64,000 nt of DNA from Hermatobates lingyangjiaoensis (Eukaryota > Arthropoda > Insecta > Hemiptera > Hermatobatidae). Location: NCBI GenBank assembly GCA_026182355.1, contig JAPFBL010000570.1:1-64000 (forward strand), read 5' to 3'. Positions 12,425 to 22,426 of the stretch are shown here, piece by piece (the first letter of the stretch is position 1; each line of letters begins with the position of its first letter). The translations under genes were made by a program, and so were the position numbers. A model generated the notes under the pieces. It worked only from the letters and a program-made list of their open reading frames with translations, made no database searches and was not told where the DNA came from.

Positions 12425-12800
12425 ATATATATACTTTTTCGTTGGAAATACGATCCAAAACGGACAAATATAGTTCAATATAGAAAAAGAAACATAGAGA
12501 AATCAAAAGAACACACTTACAGTCTCTAATTTTTGGTTTCAACCGTCTTCACGAAAGATAAGAGAGGGAAACCAAACGCACTGGTACAGAGACGGTTGGA
12601 GACAATCACGGTTGTTGGCCTCCAACAGTCTCTGTACCAGTGCGCTTGGTTTCCCTCTCTTATCTCTCCTGAAGACGGTTCGAAACCGAAAATTAGAGAC
12701 TGTAAGTGTGTGCTTTTGATTTCTCTTGTTTCTTTTTCTACATTTCTTTTCTTTTCTACAACTATATATATATATATACATTATATATATATATATATAT
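12425..12800. mobile_element. family A2 inverted pair
   Basis: Plus motif at 12669-12694 is CTGAAGA-C-GGTTCGAAACC-GAAAATTAG. The minus motif at 12552-12525 has core CGTGAAGA. Arms of about 130 bp meet near 12610. TA runs lie at 12417-12433 and 12763-12802. Confidence 0.75.
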
Positions 12801-12802
12801 AT

Positions 12803-12954
12803 AAAAATTTAAATTACACCAAGCACGACACAGAAAAAGAGAATACAAAGAAATTTACAGAATTCAATATTTCGAACTGTTGTTCGTCATCAGGAGGTAG
12901 ACTAGTAGAGAGGACGAAGTGAGAGAGATCTCCACGTCGAAGAACGGAGCGCGA

Positions 12955-12990
<36 letters not shown>
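12803..12990 (-). mobile_element. family E hammerhead repeat, minus strand
   Basis: Motif at 12893-12864: CTGATGA-C-GAAC-AACA-GTTC-GAAATATTG. Core is perfect, helix II has 4 bp, helix III is ATAT and the cleavage base is U. A TA run follows at 12958-12990. Confidence 0.75.
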
Positions 12991-12991
<1 letters not shown>

Positions 12992-12995
<4 letters not shown>

Positions 12996-13200
12996 AGGTA
13001 TTATTTGCTTGACCACAATTTACTAATAAAACCTTTTTCTTCTCCTTGGAGTTTAGTCAGGGTTAATCCTAGCTTCTAATTCCGGACCCATCCTTGAGTG
13101 ATTTATAGCCCTGAGGATGTCTTAAAATAAAGACGAAACGTTACCGAAAAGGTGATTCCGTATATTAACCCTGACCAAACTCCAAGAAAAAGAAAAAGTT
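12992..13200 (+). mobile_element. family F hammerhead repeat, plus strand
   Basis: Motif at 13111-13143: CTGAGGA-T-GTCTT...AAGAC-GAA-ACGT-T. Flanks containing CTCCTTGGAGTTTAGTCAGG and, in reverse, CTGACCAAACTCCAAG make an inverted frame. Same family as 34380-34735. Confidence 0.75.
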
Positions 13201-13202
13201 TA

Positions 13203-13339
13203 TATATATCTGCGGCGGCACGAAGAGTCGCCGCTCTGCCTTTCTGCGGGACTCTTCGCCTCCTGATGACGACGATGGTCGAAATATAGAAGTGAGTTAT
13301 TCCTGTGTCTATCTTTGTGCTATCTTTTTTTATTTGGTT

Positions 13340-13395
<56 letters not shown>
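13203..13395 (+). mobile_element. family E hammerhead repeat, plus strand, and (TA)n
   Basis: Motif at 13263-13289: CTGATGA-C-GAC-GATG-GTC-GAA-ATAT-A, with perfect core and 3-bp helix II. A TA run occupies about 13345-13395. From 13395 to 13740 nothing was recognised. Confidence 0.7.
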
Positions 13396-13398
<3 letters not shown>

Positions 13399-13760
13399 TA
13401 TAAATAGGCAGCAGACCCTCTTTTAAACAGGTATCATTAAAATCAACCACAGTCTCGGCATTCACGATCTTAAGACTAAGAGATTCGAACTAACCTCCTG
13501 CTAACAGGGTTCAACTGGAAAAGGAGTTGGCCAAGCGACATGTTAAATTAAAATCGATGACTCATGCTTAGTCATTGCTATTAATAGATTAAAAGGATTA
13601 GTACAGGTTAACATAAAGAGAAGGTCAAAGGTCAATAATGAACAAGAAACAAGCGGTTAGAATAAAAGAGTTGAAAGGTCAACAGTATAACTGGACTAAT
13701 AGAGAATAAATAGATTAAGAATATTAAAGTAAATGAAGGATAAATATATATATATATATA

Positions 13761-13880
13761 TTCGTTACAATATTGACCAATAGGAGTGAAGTTTACAGGT
13801 CCATACGTGCGGTCCCAGTTACCCGCTGCTGTACGCATGGACCTGTAAACTTCATTCCTATTGGTCAATATTGTAACGAA
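13761..13880. repeat. long hairpin, 50-bp arms
   Basis: Arms 13761-13810 and 13831-13880 match at about 47 of 50 positions around a 20-base loop. A TA run lies to the left (13745-13760). No ribozyme core or coding signal is seen; it could be a foldback MITE or a precursor-like transcript. Confidence 0.85.
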
Positions 13881-13914
13881 TCATATTCCTTTCCCCGGAC
13901 AACTCATAGAAGAC

Positions 13915-14025
13915 TATATATATATATATATATATAATCAATGATCGAAATGGAGCAAACCATTTCTTATTGTGGTTTGATCATTGATTGTTATTTCACG
14001 TGTTTATGTGAAATCTTTATATATA
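13915..14025 (+). mobile_element. family B remnant
   Basis: Outer flanks of family B (ATTGTGGTTTGATCATTG and TTTCACGTGTTTATGTGAAA) flank a deletion that removed the ribozyme. A TA run precedes it. Confidence 0.6.
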
Positions 14026-14029
14026 TAGT

Positions 14030-14144
14030 TCACACAGGAAAGAAATAACCAGATAAAAACACATACAAAAAAGACTCACATCGATATTTCGACATTCGTC
14101 GTCATCGGGCAGAAGTAGTCCCTTTTAGTAGGTGAAGCTAATTC

Positions 14145-14175
<31 letters not shown>
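14030..14175 (-). mobile_element. family E hammerhead repeat, minus strand
   Basis: Motif at 14108-14083: CCGATGA-C-GAC-GAAT-GTC-GAA-ATAT-C. One core change (T to C). TA run at 14145-14175. Confidence 0.6.
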
Positions 14176-14179
14176 ACAA

Positions 14180-14365
14180 AACTACAAAACTAAAGTTTAT
14201 CGGGACTCGGTCGAACCTCATTGCCAACGTTTCGGTCTTTATTTAAAACCTTTTTCATAGGCAGAAATATAAATATTGAAACAGAGAAACAAAGTATTAC
14301 ATTACAAATTATTTTACAAAGGAAAATAGTATGTGGATTTTAACAATATATATATATATATATTT
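14180..14365 (-). mobile_element. family G hammerhead-like repeat, minus strand
   Basis: Motif at about 14266-14230: CTATGAAAAAGGTTTT...AAGACC-GAA-ACGT-T. Helices II and III are present, but the CTGANGA box is replaced by CTATGAA. Also at 34120-34375 and 43990-44210. Confidence 0.5.
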
Positions 14366-14366
14366 C

Positions 14367-14530
14367 GTTGAACAGCTGACCGTATTTCGCTGATGTCATT
14401 TTCTTCACTAGTTTTTGAAGGTTTCTGAATACCTTCTTCTTTCCTTCATCCAAACGTTGGAGAATGTTAATTAAGTTATAACCGACATGTTTCGACTGGC
14501 TTCCAGTCATCTTCAGGGTGATTAATTAAA
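14367..14530 (-). mobile_element. family H hammerhead with adjacent PLE-like ORF start
   Basis: Minus motif at 14517-14485: CTGAAGA-T-GACTGG-AAG-CCAGTC-GAA-ACATGT-C, with a perfect 6-bp helix II and 6-base palindromic helix III. About 25 bases downstream on the same strand an open reading stretch (14466-14370) encodes a lysine-rich peptide containing RLDEGKKKVF and KMTSAKYGQLF. A ribozyme just upstream of an ORF fits a PLE 5' terminal repeat; the protein assignment is inferred. Confidence 0.6.
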
Positions 14531-15390
14531 CAAAGAGGAAAATTATTAGTCTTTGGAGTTGGTATTAAAACACATTATATAGTAGAAGTTTGAAGTAGCT
14601 GCTCTTCGGCCTGATTCGCAAGAGCAATTGACTGTAGGGGGGGATGTACAAAGGTCAAGCAAGGTCTGCAAGAGAAGTCCTATAAGAAATGTCTATATGA
14701 AGAGCCTCTGTGAGAGGCTTGAACAGCCATGGGAATGAGGATTTGAGGAACATCTCGGTTTTGTATTTGCTCAAAATGGATGACAGCTATCACAGCGTCC
14801 TATCTCCGATGAGGTATAACTGATTTTTGTATTCGATAAAAGTGACTTTACCCTTGTAATGATATCGTTAGCCTGACTGTGAGCATGAAAGCAAAACAAG
14901 GAAGTTAGTTGTCTGGTGATTGCTAAGTGCGTAGTGTATTAATGGATTAAAGCGAGTGGTTGTTCTAATAAACAGGTCGATAGAGTTGCGAAAGGTATTA
15001 TCATCAAAAAAATGCAAAACCTTCAAAAACTGTTTACTGATATTGAGAGAGCGGATTACTAGTAATCTATCAGTAAAGCTTTGCAGGATCATAACCGAAA
15101 TATCTCAACTGTTTGCACTAAATCCGCTCAAACAGTTGCTTACGGCAGTTACAGCTTTCGTGTTTCATACACACCATTGTGGTGTATGAGACACCACACT
15201 CTGTGATAAGCATAAAACAAACTGGATGGTATTTTAAGACAAAACTCATCCAAGTGTATATACAATCTCTTGTAATAAGCTTTTACTGTAAACGTGAAAT
15301 AAAATCAACGACTGAACTACAGAAAATCAGAAATGTCACCTACATCATATATAGTGCTAAAGAACAAACATGAACAAACTGTGAGACAAA
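14530..15390. other. no gene; possible decayed PLE flank
   Basis: Short open frames near 14870-15190 have no recognisable domain. The phrase AAAACCTTCAAAAACTG at about 15016 echoes the family H ORF region. Otherwise nothing is supported. Confidence 0.35.
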
Positions 15391-15396
15391 AAAAAA

Positions 15397-16015
15397 TTCT
15401 TGAGTTGGTTGTAGACAGATGAAATGACAGGTTAGAATTTTGGGGACAGGTTAGCTCAGTGGTTAATATACTCGCCTTTGAACCGGTGGATTTAGTGTTC
15501 GATACCCATTCTGGCTCTCGATTTATTTACGTGGAAGGTTAGACAGTCTGTTCCCAGCTTGTACCATGAAATAAAAATTCTTGAGTTGGTTGTAGACAGA
15601 TGAAATGACAGGTTAGAATTTTGAGGCCAGGTTAGCTCAGTGGTTAATATACTCGCCTTTGAACCGGTGGATTTAGTGTTCGATACCCACTCTGGCTCTC
15701 GATTTATTTACGTGGAAGGTTAGACAGTCTGTTCCCAGCTTGTACCATGAAATAAAAATTCTTGAGTTGGTTGTAGACAGATGAAATGACAGGTTAGAAT
15801 TTTGAGGCCAGGTTAGCTCAGTGGTTAATAAACTCGCCTTTGAACCGGTGGATTTAGTGTTCGATACCCATTCTGGCTCTCGATTTATTTAGGTGGAAGG
15901 TTAGACAGTCTGTTCCCAGCTTGTACCATGAAATTTACTCCTTAAAGATCCCTCTACTCTAATTATACTTGAGATTGGCAAAATTTACGACATTCCCAAT
16001 GTAGAATTCTTTAAT
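15397..16015 (+). mobile_element. tRNA-derived SINE, head triplicated in tandem
   Basis: Three 181-bp direct units start at 15397, 15578 and 15759. Each contains an A-box-like GGTTAGCTCAGTGGTTAAT and a B-box-like GTGTTCGATACCC. Only the third continues into the SINE body and tail (15939-16015: AAAGATCCCTCTACTCTAAT). This is a SINE with its Pol III head amplified, not a tRNA gene. Confidence 0.85.
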
Positions 16016-16338
16016 TTGAAACAGAAGACAATAAAAGTTATATAATTTATGCTACACATTAGTAGGGGAGGCATATTTTAACTGAAGAACAACAAGAGTG
16101 TTTTTGCTGTATTGCTGTATTACAGAAGCAGTATACGAGGTAAGACGGTGTATTATACTTCTAATATTAATAATACTAACCTCTGTGGTAATAACGAAAT
16201 GCATGAAAAGTGTTTTTGTCTTATTGAAAACTGTAAAGTTATTAACCTCATACAACATTCATTTTCCTTGAGTTACTGTCCTTTCGTCTACTTCTTTAGT
16301 ATGCAATAGTAAAATGAATAACTATTCGTTAACATAGA
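16016..16338. other. no gene recognised
   Basis: AT-rich sequence. The right end (about 16275-16338) is repeated at about 17000-17050 beyond the hAT element. Confidence 0.4.
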
Positions 16339-16339
16339 T

Positions 16340-16999
16340 CAGAGTTTTTCAAACTTTTTTCGATGCGGAACCCTTTTTGGCTCCAGTAACTTTCTCACGT
16401 ACCCCCAGATTTTAATGATTTCATACAATCATTATATAAAAGTTTTCATATGCCCTTTTTAAATAGTATATATGTTTAAAAACAATTAAAAAAGTAACAT
16501 TACTGCAATTAATGCGTATTTTTTGAAGAAAAATTCAAAACTAAAAGATTTTAATTTTCATATCTTCCACAAGTACATAACACATGAAAATGAATTATTA
16601 GCAACATTGACACAAAGTTTATTTTGCAATAATTTTTGGTTTTATAGTTGAGAGTTTGATTCTCAAGTCAGACAGAGCATTAAGTCTACTTTGGTATTTA
16701 GTTTTTATGGCAGTGTAAAAAGAAAATCCGGTTTTACATAATTAGGTAGTGGAAAGTGGCAGCAATGTGTGAAGTGCTATTTTTACATAGCTCCAAAAAC
16801 TGATTAATGATTTATTCTAAATATGAATAAAATTTTGACAACTTCTGCTTATGTATATAAGTATTATTCGGTTTCATGATTCACAAGAAACACAGAATAC
16901 ATCCATACCCAATAAAAAAAAATTGGACAAATTTTTTCTCTAAATGTTTTTTGCGGAACCCCAGACAGTCAGTTAAGGAACCCACTTTGGGAATCTCTG
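16340..16999 (+). mobile_element. non-autonomous hAT element, copy 1
   Basis: Terminal inverted repeats start CAGAGTTTTTCAAAC on the left and end ...GGGAATCTCTG on the right. It matches the copies at 40987-41682 and 50254-50944. No 8-bp target duplication is visible; instead about 55 bp of similar sequence (YATGCAATAGTAAAATGA) flanks both sides. Confidence 0.8.
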
Positions 17000-17007
17000 G
17001 TCTATCT

Positions 17008-17400
17008 CTTTAATATGCAATAGTAAAATGAGTAACTGTTTCCTAACAATGATAATCCAGCCATCGGGAAAGATAACTTTTGCTTGAGTTCGCCCCTGTA
17101 CTCGAGCTACCACTCGATTCTACATTCTAAAGAACAAAAGAAAGTTTTCAAGTATATTAAAAGAATATTTTGGCGGAAGAAAAGGAACTATCGATTGAAG
17201 CTTTGTGATAAGTGAAGCCCTTTCAAAGGTCACATGTTATAGATTTTCTTTGCCTACCTAACCTTCAAAATCTCCAAGTCACTTGTTTAAACCACTCTCT
17301 TCTCTGCCCACTTCATCTTCTTTACATTGATTTTGTTTCTTTATATATCAAGAACACAACATGGTGAGTCACAATCAGCTCCTCTGCAAGTCACCTCATC
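17008..17400. other. no gene recognised
   Basis: After the duplicated flank the sequence has no definable feature. Confidence 0.4.
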
Positions 17401-17640
17401 GATAAAGTCATGGATATTAGGTTACATTTCAAATACTTGGATTTGTTATCATATTATTTATTATACTTGATTGGTATTTTAACAACAACAAAATATCCTT
17501 TAAAGAAATTTATTTATAAATTCACTTATCCGTTTTATTATTTTCTTCTGCCTGAGGATGACCTACAAGGTCGAAAGCTTGTGTTTTCTCTTATAATCTT
17601 AAGTAAGTAGTGAGTAAATTTTAGTAGTTATTGGACTATG
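17400..17640 (+). mobile_element. family I hammerhead repeat
   Basis: Motif at 17552-17582: CTGAGGA-T-GACCT-ACA-AGGTC-GAA-AGCT-T. Core is perfect, helix II has 5 bp, helix III is AGCT. Confidence 0.75.
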
Positions 17641-17814
17641 TTTTTTTGGCTGAAAATGTCGCTGGGAAATTTACTATTTTCATTGCCAGCATAGAAGTGT
17701 AATAAGGAAAAAAGATCAGCTACTTAAAAAAGTCGTGAATGTAAAATCTGCTCTTTTTTTTCAACAAAATTCACTTAATAAACGTAAATACGATCTAAAC
17801 TGAGCATAATATGA

Positions 17815-17940
17815 GTTCAAAATTGAAAAAGAGTAACACTTTAGAGTAAAGAAACACACAAACTCAAATTTTCGGGTAATCCATCTTCAGGAGAAAAGAG
17901 AGAGGGAGACCAAGTACGTTGTAGACGCAACAGCAAGTCT
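17815..17940 (-). mobile_element. family A1 hammerhead repeat, minus strand
   Basis: Motif at 17890-17865: CTGAAGATGGATTACCC-GAAAATTTG, with one base changed in the linker. The single arm ends at the conserved 'CGTTGTAGACGCAACRGCAAG' region. Confidence 0.6.
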
Positions 17941-18460
17941 TTTTTTTGATACAATTCAACATTTACTGTGATTATTTAGATTGGCAAACTAAAAAAGAAA
18001 ACAGTTTTTCCAATCTCATTTAAACCATTGTTGTTGGAAATTATCTTTGTTTTTTAAATGTCTCCAGTTTTATTTCTATAGCGGACAGACAAACTTTGTA
18101 TTTTATATGTATATGGTAGACTTTGTATTAGTTTGGAACACAACAATGTTTATTTGCATGAGTCAGGGAGAAAGTGATTGAACATGGCGGCCGAGCCGAT
18201 AGGCCAGACAAATTAATAATTGAAACGTGCTAGTCAAAACATAAACAAAGCGACAGGTCACTCGACACCCGTGAGGCAGCGTAATCCAACATCCATCAAT
18301 TTGCACGCAACACCACTCCAACTTAATTACATTCCCTATTCGTATGTCACATGATTTATTTAAAAAAAAAAACACATTCAAACCAATAACAACTTATTTC
18401 CTAAATTGTCATTGAATTAATACCATTTTTAGAATTCAAAATAAGAAACACTTCGTTAGG
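17940..18460. other. no gene; small GC-rich patch
   Basis: At 18175-18310 the composition rises (CATGGCGGCCGAGCCGATAG). A 72-codon minus-strand frame covers it without a recognisable domain. It could be a decayed exon or promoter fragment; undecided. Confidence 0.3.
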
Positions 18461-18461
18461 A

Positions 18462-18640
18462 CAATATCAGATAGAACACACAACTCACTTCGATATTTCG
18501 ACCTCGGCGTTATCAGCAGAAGGAAAGAAGAGTTGCTGTTTGCCAGCCAAGCAGATCGAATCTTCTTCTTTTTCTCCGGATGACGACGAGGTAGAAATAT
18601 ATTGAAGTGAGTTGTGTGTTGTTTTCTTGTAATTGTTTGA
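18462..18640. mobile_element. family E inverted pair, degenerate
   Basis: The minus copy (about 18516-18490) and plus copy (about 18577-18603) both keep GAAATAT and part of the core, with mismatches in helix II. The arms share TCACTTCGATATTTC and its complement. Confidence 0.55.
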
Positions 18641-19570
18641 TATGTTTTTAAAATCATATTTCATTTACAATAATATTCTCTTTATACTGTTTAAAATAGT
18701 TATAATTTTTGTTTTTAGAAATAAACTAATTCAATTAATTATAAAGCATTGATGCTATCCGAATTTTGAAAAGAAATTTTACTCTAGATTCTAGTAAATT
18801 ACTTATTTGGACGACCATATAGATACTAGATGACCTTTGAACCCTTGTGTCACTCAGTGTTAAGAAATGATAGCAACAGTTAATAAAATACATTCCATGA
18901 AAGTGATTGACAGGAATAACTGTTATTGCTATTTCTTGTAATTAAGCCATGAAAACAAAGATTATTATATGGTCCAAGCTTTTGATACAACATTCTTAAC
19001 ATGAATCAAGCTATATACGCAGTAAATATATTTAATAAAACAAAAAACAATCATTTATTTCATTACATAAATAAATATAACATCAATTTTAAGTATATAC
19101 ACAATCAAGCAGTTATTAAAACTAACAAAACCTGTAAATTGGAATATTCCATTTATTTTCCCCAACATAAAATAACATTAATGAAAGGAATGTGTCTTTA
19201 TATAATATTACCTTAGAACATTCGTATTTAAGCTGATATTTGCATTCAAGTTCATATTGCTAAAATTATTCACTTTAAACCTCGAATGTAATAGTTTATT
19301 ATATATACTTTTGGAATTTCATACATTCGTTTATTGCTTAAGTCCCTACTTAATATGATTGTTTAATCAAAACGTTAGCTTTGAAAGTTTGATTTGAACC
19401 TGGAAAACTGACCGGTTTCTGATAAATATAATTTGTCATATAAATCACAAAGTACGACACAGAAAAAGGAATAAAAAGCACACTTAAAGAATTCTGTATG
19501 TAGTAGACTAGAAGAACAGGATTGTATAAATTACTATACAAAACTTAGTAAACATAAAAGTTAATCACAT
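18640..19570. other. AT-rich, no gene; family J trace
   Basis: About 18800-18940 resembles 21630-21730 (CCTTTGTGTCACTCAG, TTGACAGGRATAA). The remainder is very AT-rich with only short spurious frames. Confidence 0.4.
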
Positions 19571-19571
19571 T

Positions 19572-20478
19572 ATAACTATAGTGGCGGGAGTAGTAATGGA
19601 GTGATTAAGCGCCTCTAATAGCCTCTAACACTCAACTCCGACTTTCGGCCTTCACGAGGCTACCCTGTTAACCTGCTATATGCAGGGACAAACGAAAGAG
19701 GAGGAGAAGGTGATCAGGGGCTGGGCCTGACCTGGAACTTTCCTCATCCCCAAATCCCCTCCTTTTATGCCACCTCCAATCTAAGGTGTTATGCGATCCG
19801 TGCCGAAGGATGCCGAAGGATACAGTGTTACTGTATTATGAACGAAGCCTCAAGGGCACCAGGCGACCCTCTTGAGTAAATAGCCTTACTCCGGTATGCG
19901 GTGCTCTGATGGAGCGGACAAAATGCCACTGATAGAGCTTCAGGGATTTTCCCCTGTATGACACTAAGGAGAAGGAAGTCCGGAGACCATCCTCCGGAAG
20001 CTCAGAGGGTCCAAAAGCGCTAACTAGTGGGAGCTAACCTCCCACAAGTGCGCCTGAGGACCCGAAGAAGACTGTTCCGAAGAAGGAGAAAGGAAGTTAC
20101 TTTCTCCCGAAACGTAGGTAGTCTGAATGGACAATATCAATGATGGTTTATCCATTTTACCTCAGAATGAGTAAATACCACACTATTACGGATTGCACAA
20201 CTAATGATTTAAAAAAGATGATAATGGTTTATGCAGATTCTGCAAAGAAGAGGAAGAAACACCGTTGCACCTGCTGACGACTGTAGGCAACTTTGCTGCA
20301 CAGAGGTACATGCTATGGGACACTCAACAAAACCATAGAAAAACTTTTACCGCTGGAACCAGCAAAAGTGCTAAGCTTCTTGGAGGCGTTGAAGTTAATT
20401 GTTGGGGTACTTTAGTACAGAAGAGGGGAAGATAGTTTTTAAGACGCAGTGCTATAGTCACCGTCCAAAAAAAAAAAA
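19572..20478 (+). mobile_element. non-LTR retrotransposon-derived composite ending in poly-A
   Basis: A GC-rich 5' part (19572-20150) is followed by a 3' part encoding RFCKEEEETPLHLL at about 20240-20285. That cysteine/glutamate motif is typical of the C-terminal end of RNase-H-bearing non-LTR polyproteins. Frame then shifts but [20 protein letters not shown] remains readable. The copy ends in an A14 tail at 20466-20479. Related fragments on the minus strand lie at 52320-52685 and 53935-54445. Confidence 0.65.
20150..20245 (+). mobile_element. small nested insertion with target duplication
   Basis: Compared with 53935-54445, the sequence between two copies of ATRATGGTTTA (about 20143-20153 and 20220-20232) is extra here. 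It carries the family C outer flank TTTACCTCAGAATGAGTAAA, also seen near 5785, 54610 and 58020. Confidence 0.6.
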
Positions 20479-20584
20479 AATAAACTATAGTGGTGACTTC
20501 AGTATAATCACGAAGTATCTAAAAAATTTAAATTAAAAAAAAAATCCATAAATTGTAAAGAGAACATTTTTAAAAATCGAGAGT

Positions 20585-21640
20585 GGCCTACACTCAACTT
20601 TACTATAAGTAAGTAAATATAATATCATACTTCTTGGGTATATAATAAATAATATCCCATTTAGGTATAGGTTAGGTTGCAGTGGCAGTCCCACAAGGGA
20701 TCTCAAAGGGCATTGACTCTTTGTGATACCACACAATGAAGATTGATTCTACAGTGGGAGTCCTAATTTTGCCTAACTCAAATGTATTTAGAGTAGGGAT
20801 CTTTATCGAGTACCTGACATCGTACAGGCTCGGGACCGACGGTTTAACGTTTAACGTGAATAAATGGAGGGCCAGTTGAGGATTGAACCCCGGTCCTATC
20901 AGTTCAGAGGTGAGCACGTAACCACTGAGCTAGCCTGGCCCCCCCCCCCCCCCCCCAATTTAGGTATAATATAAATGTCTAAATGGGAGATGTTTATTAG
21001 TCTTTCATTCCTGTAAGTAGTACAGATAGTGATTGATCCACTTATCATTATATACGCTTATTATTGTATATTACACCACTAATTATATAATATCATTAGT
21101 ATAACTACAGCAGTAATAGTATTTATGAAAATCAAAAGTGTAGGTTTTATATTACGAAATAATCTCTTACAAGAGAACATGGCTTTTGTTCCAATGGCCA
21201 GTAGATCTCTTATATAGTTAATTTTCTCATTTAAAACTTCAATATATTCCTATTTTGTATAAAAAATCTGGATTTTTATCAACAAACCTAACTCCTCTTT
21301 CTTAAGGAAAAAGTCCATCCTTCACACTTTAATAATTTCCACAGATACTATGATTCATAGACACAAAATAATTTACAACTGATATCAAGTTTTGTTCAAG
21401 AGTGCAATATATATATAGATTGATTAAAGAATTTTGTGAGACAAATCCATCATACCATAGAAAGCAACAGAAATGTATGAAATAAACATGTAAATATTAT
21501 TCATCTTATATATCATATAAGTCATTAAATTATATACATTTTTCTATTATTCTTCTGAACATCAATTTATTTCAGTGGATTCACCCAACAAATTTCTAAG
21601 TCAATGTAAACAATGTAAAAAAATATCAATACACTAGACT
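20585..21640 (+). repeat. family J repeat, truncated copy
   Basis: Starts GAGTGGCCTACACTC and ACTTTACTATAAGTAA like 35074-35103 and aligns through to TCAATGTAAACAATGTAAAA (compare 35850-35870). It is interrupted by a SINE at 20670-20957. Confidence 0.7.
20670..20957 (-). mobile_element. tRNA-derived SINE with target duplication
   Basis: Minus-strand SINE. The head (A box CTAGCTCAGTGGTTACGTGC, B box GGGGTTCAATCC) is at the right, the body with GTACGATGTCAGGTACTCGA in the middle, and the tail with ACCTAACC at the left. It is flanked by an exact 11-bp duplication ATTTAGGTATA (20659-20669 and 20958-20968). A C16 run sits at its 5' end. Confidence 0.9.
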
Positions 21641-21704
21641 ACCCGTGACCCTTTGTGTCACTCAGAAATTATAACAATAGTTATTCAAATTAACTCACTG
21701 AACA

Positions 21705-21945
21705 TGATTGACAGGGATAATTTTAACTAACTCAAAAGTGGAGGTCTTTAACAAGTATCTGACATCGCGCAGGCTGGACCGACGGTTTAACGTCTTCTCC
21801 AAGGGATAAAGTTTAGATTTTCAGCTCCTGCGTAAATAAGTCGAGCTCCAAAGTGGTTATCGTATCCTAGAGCTATATGTTTAGAGGCGAACACGCATGC
21901 CAATGAGCTACTTATGCTTGCTATGGTAGCCATAGGGAGTTAAAT
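21705..21945 (-). mobile_element. SINE, degenerate minus copy
   Basis: Keeps CTGACATCGCGCAGGCT and GACCGACGGTTTAACG of the SINE body, and a decayed head near 21890-21915. The stretch 21945-22165 is unassigned. Confidence 0.6.
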
Positions 21946-22169
21946 GATGAATGGTCTCAGTTCGCCCCCCGGGGGTCAGCACTGCACGTGAAGCCTATAA
22001 GCGTGGGTTTTGAAAAAGAAAGAAGCGCAAAAGCCAAGGTCAACACCACTATGCCTCGTCTAATTCAAGGTTGTATAACCAATGAGATCAAGTTATAGCG
22101 CCTACTGTTTAACATCGAACTCCTCTGAGGGTTTTAGATAACCTCACTAGGTTACCTAACAAGATAACA

Positions 22170-22425
22170 TCCTTATATATTAGGTTAGGTTATTAGGTCA
22201 TTAGCAGTGGCAGTCCCACACAAGGGAATACAAATAGGCCAAACATCGACTTTTTCAGATACCAACACAAAAAACATTGGAATCCTATATTTGCCCTAAA
22301 TCGGCTATATTAATAGTAGGAATCTTTAACGATTAATCGACTTCGTACAAGTTCGGGACCAACAGGTTAACAACCTCAGCGAGGGACGCCGTGCTGAGAT
22401 TAAACCCTCACCTCCCATGCGAATG
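22170..22425 (-). mobile_element. SINE, minus copy truncated at the satellite
   Basis: The tail GGTTAGGTTATTAGG is at 22182. The body with TCGACTTCGTACAAGTTCGG follows. The head is cut where the 49-bp satellite begins. Confidence 0.7.
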
Positions 22426-22426
22426 T

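Noticed and set aside
20941..20956. Poly-C run as a functional element
   Set aside because: A simple homopolymer at the SINE 5' boundary, possibly replication slippage or a sequencing artefact.
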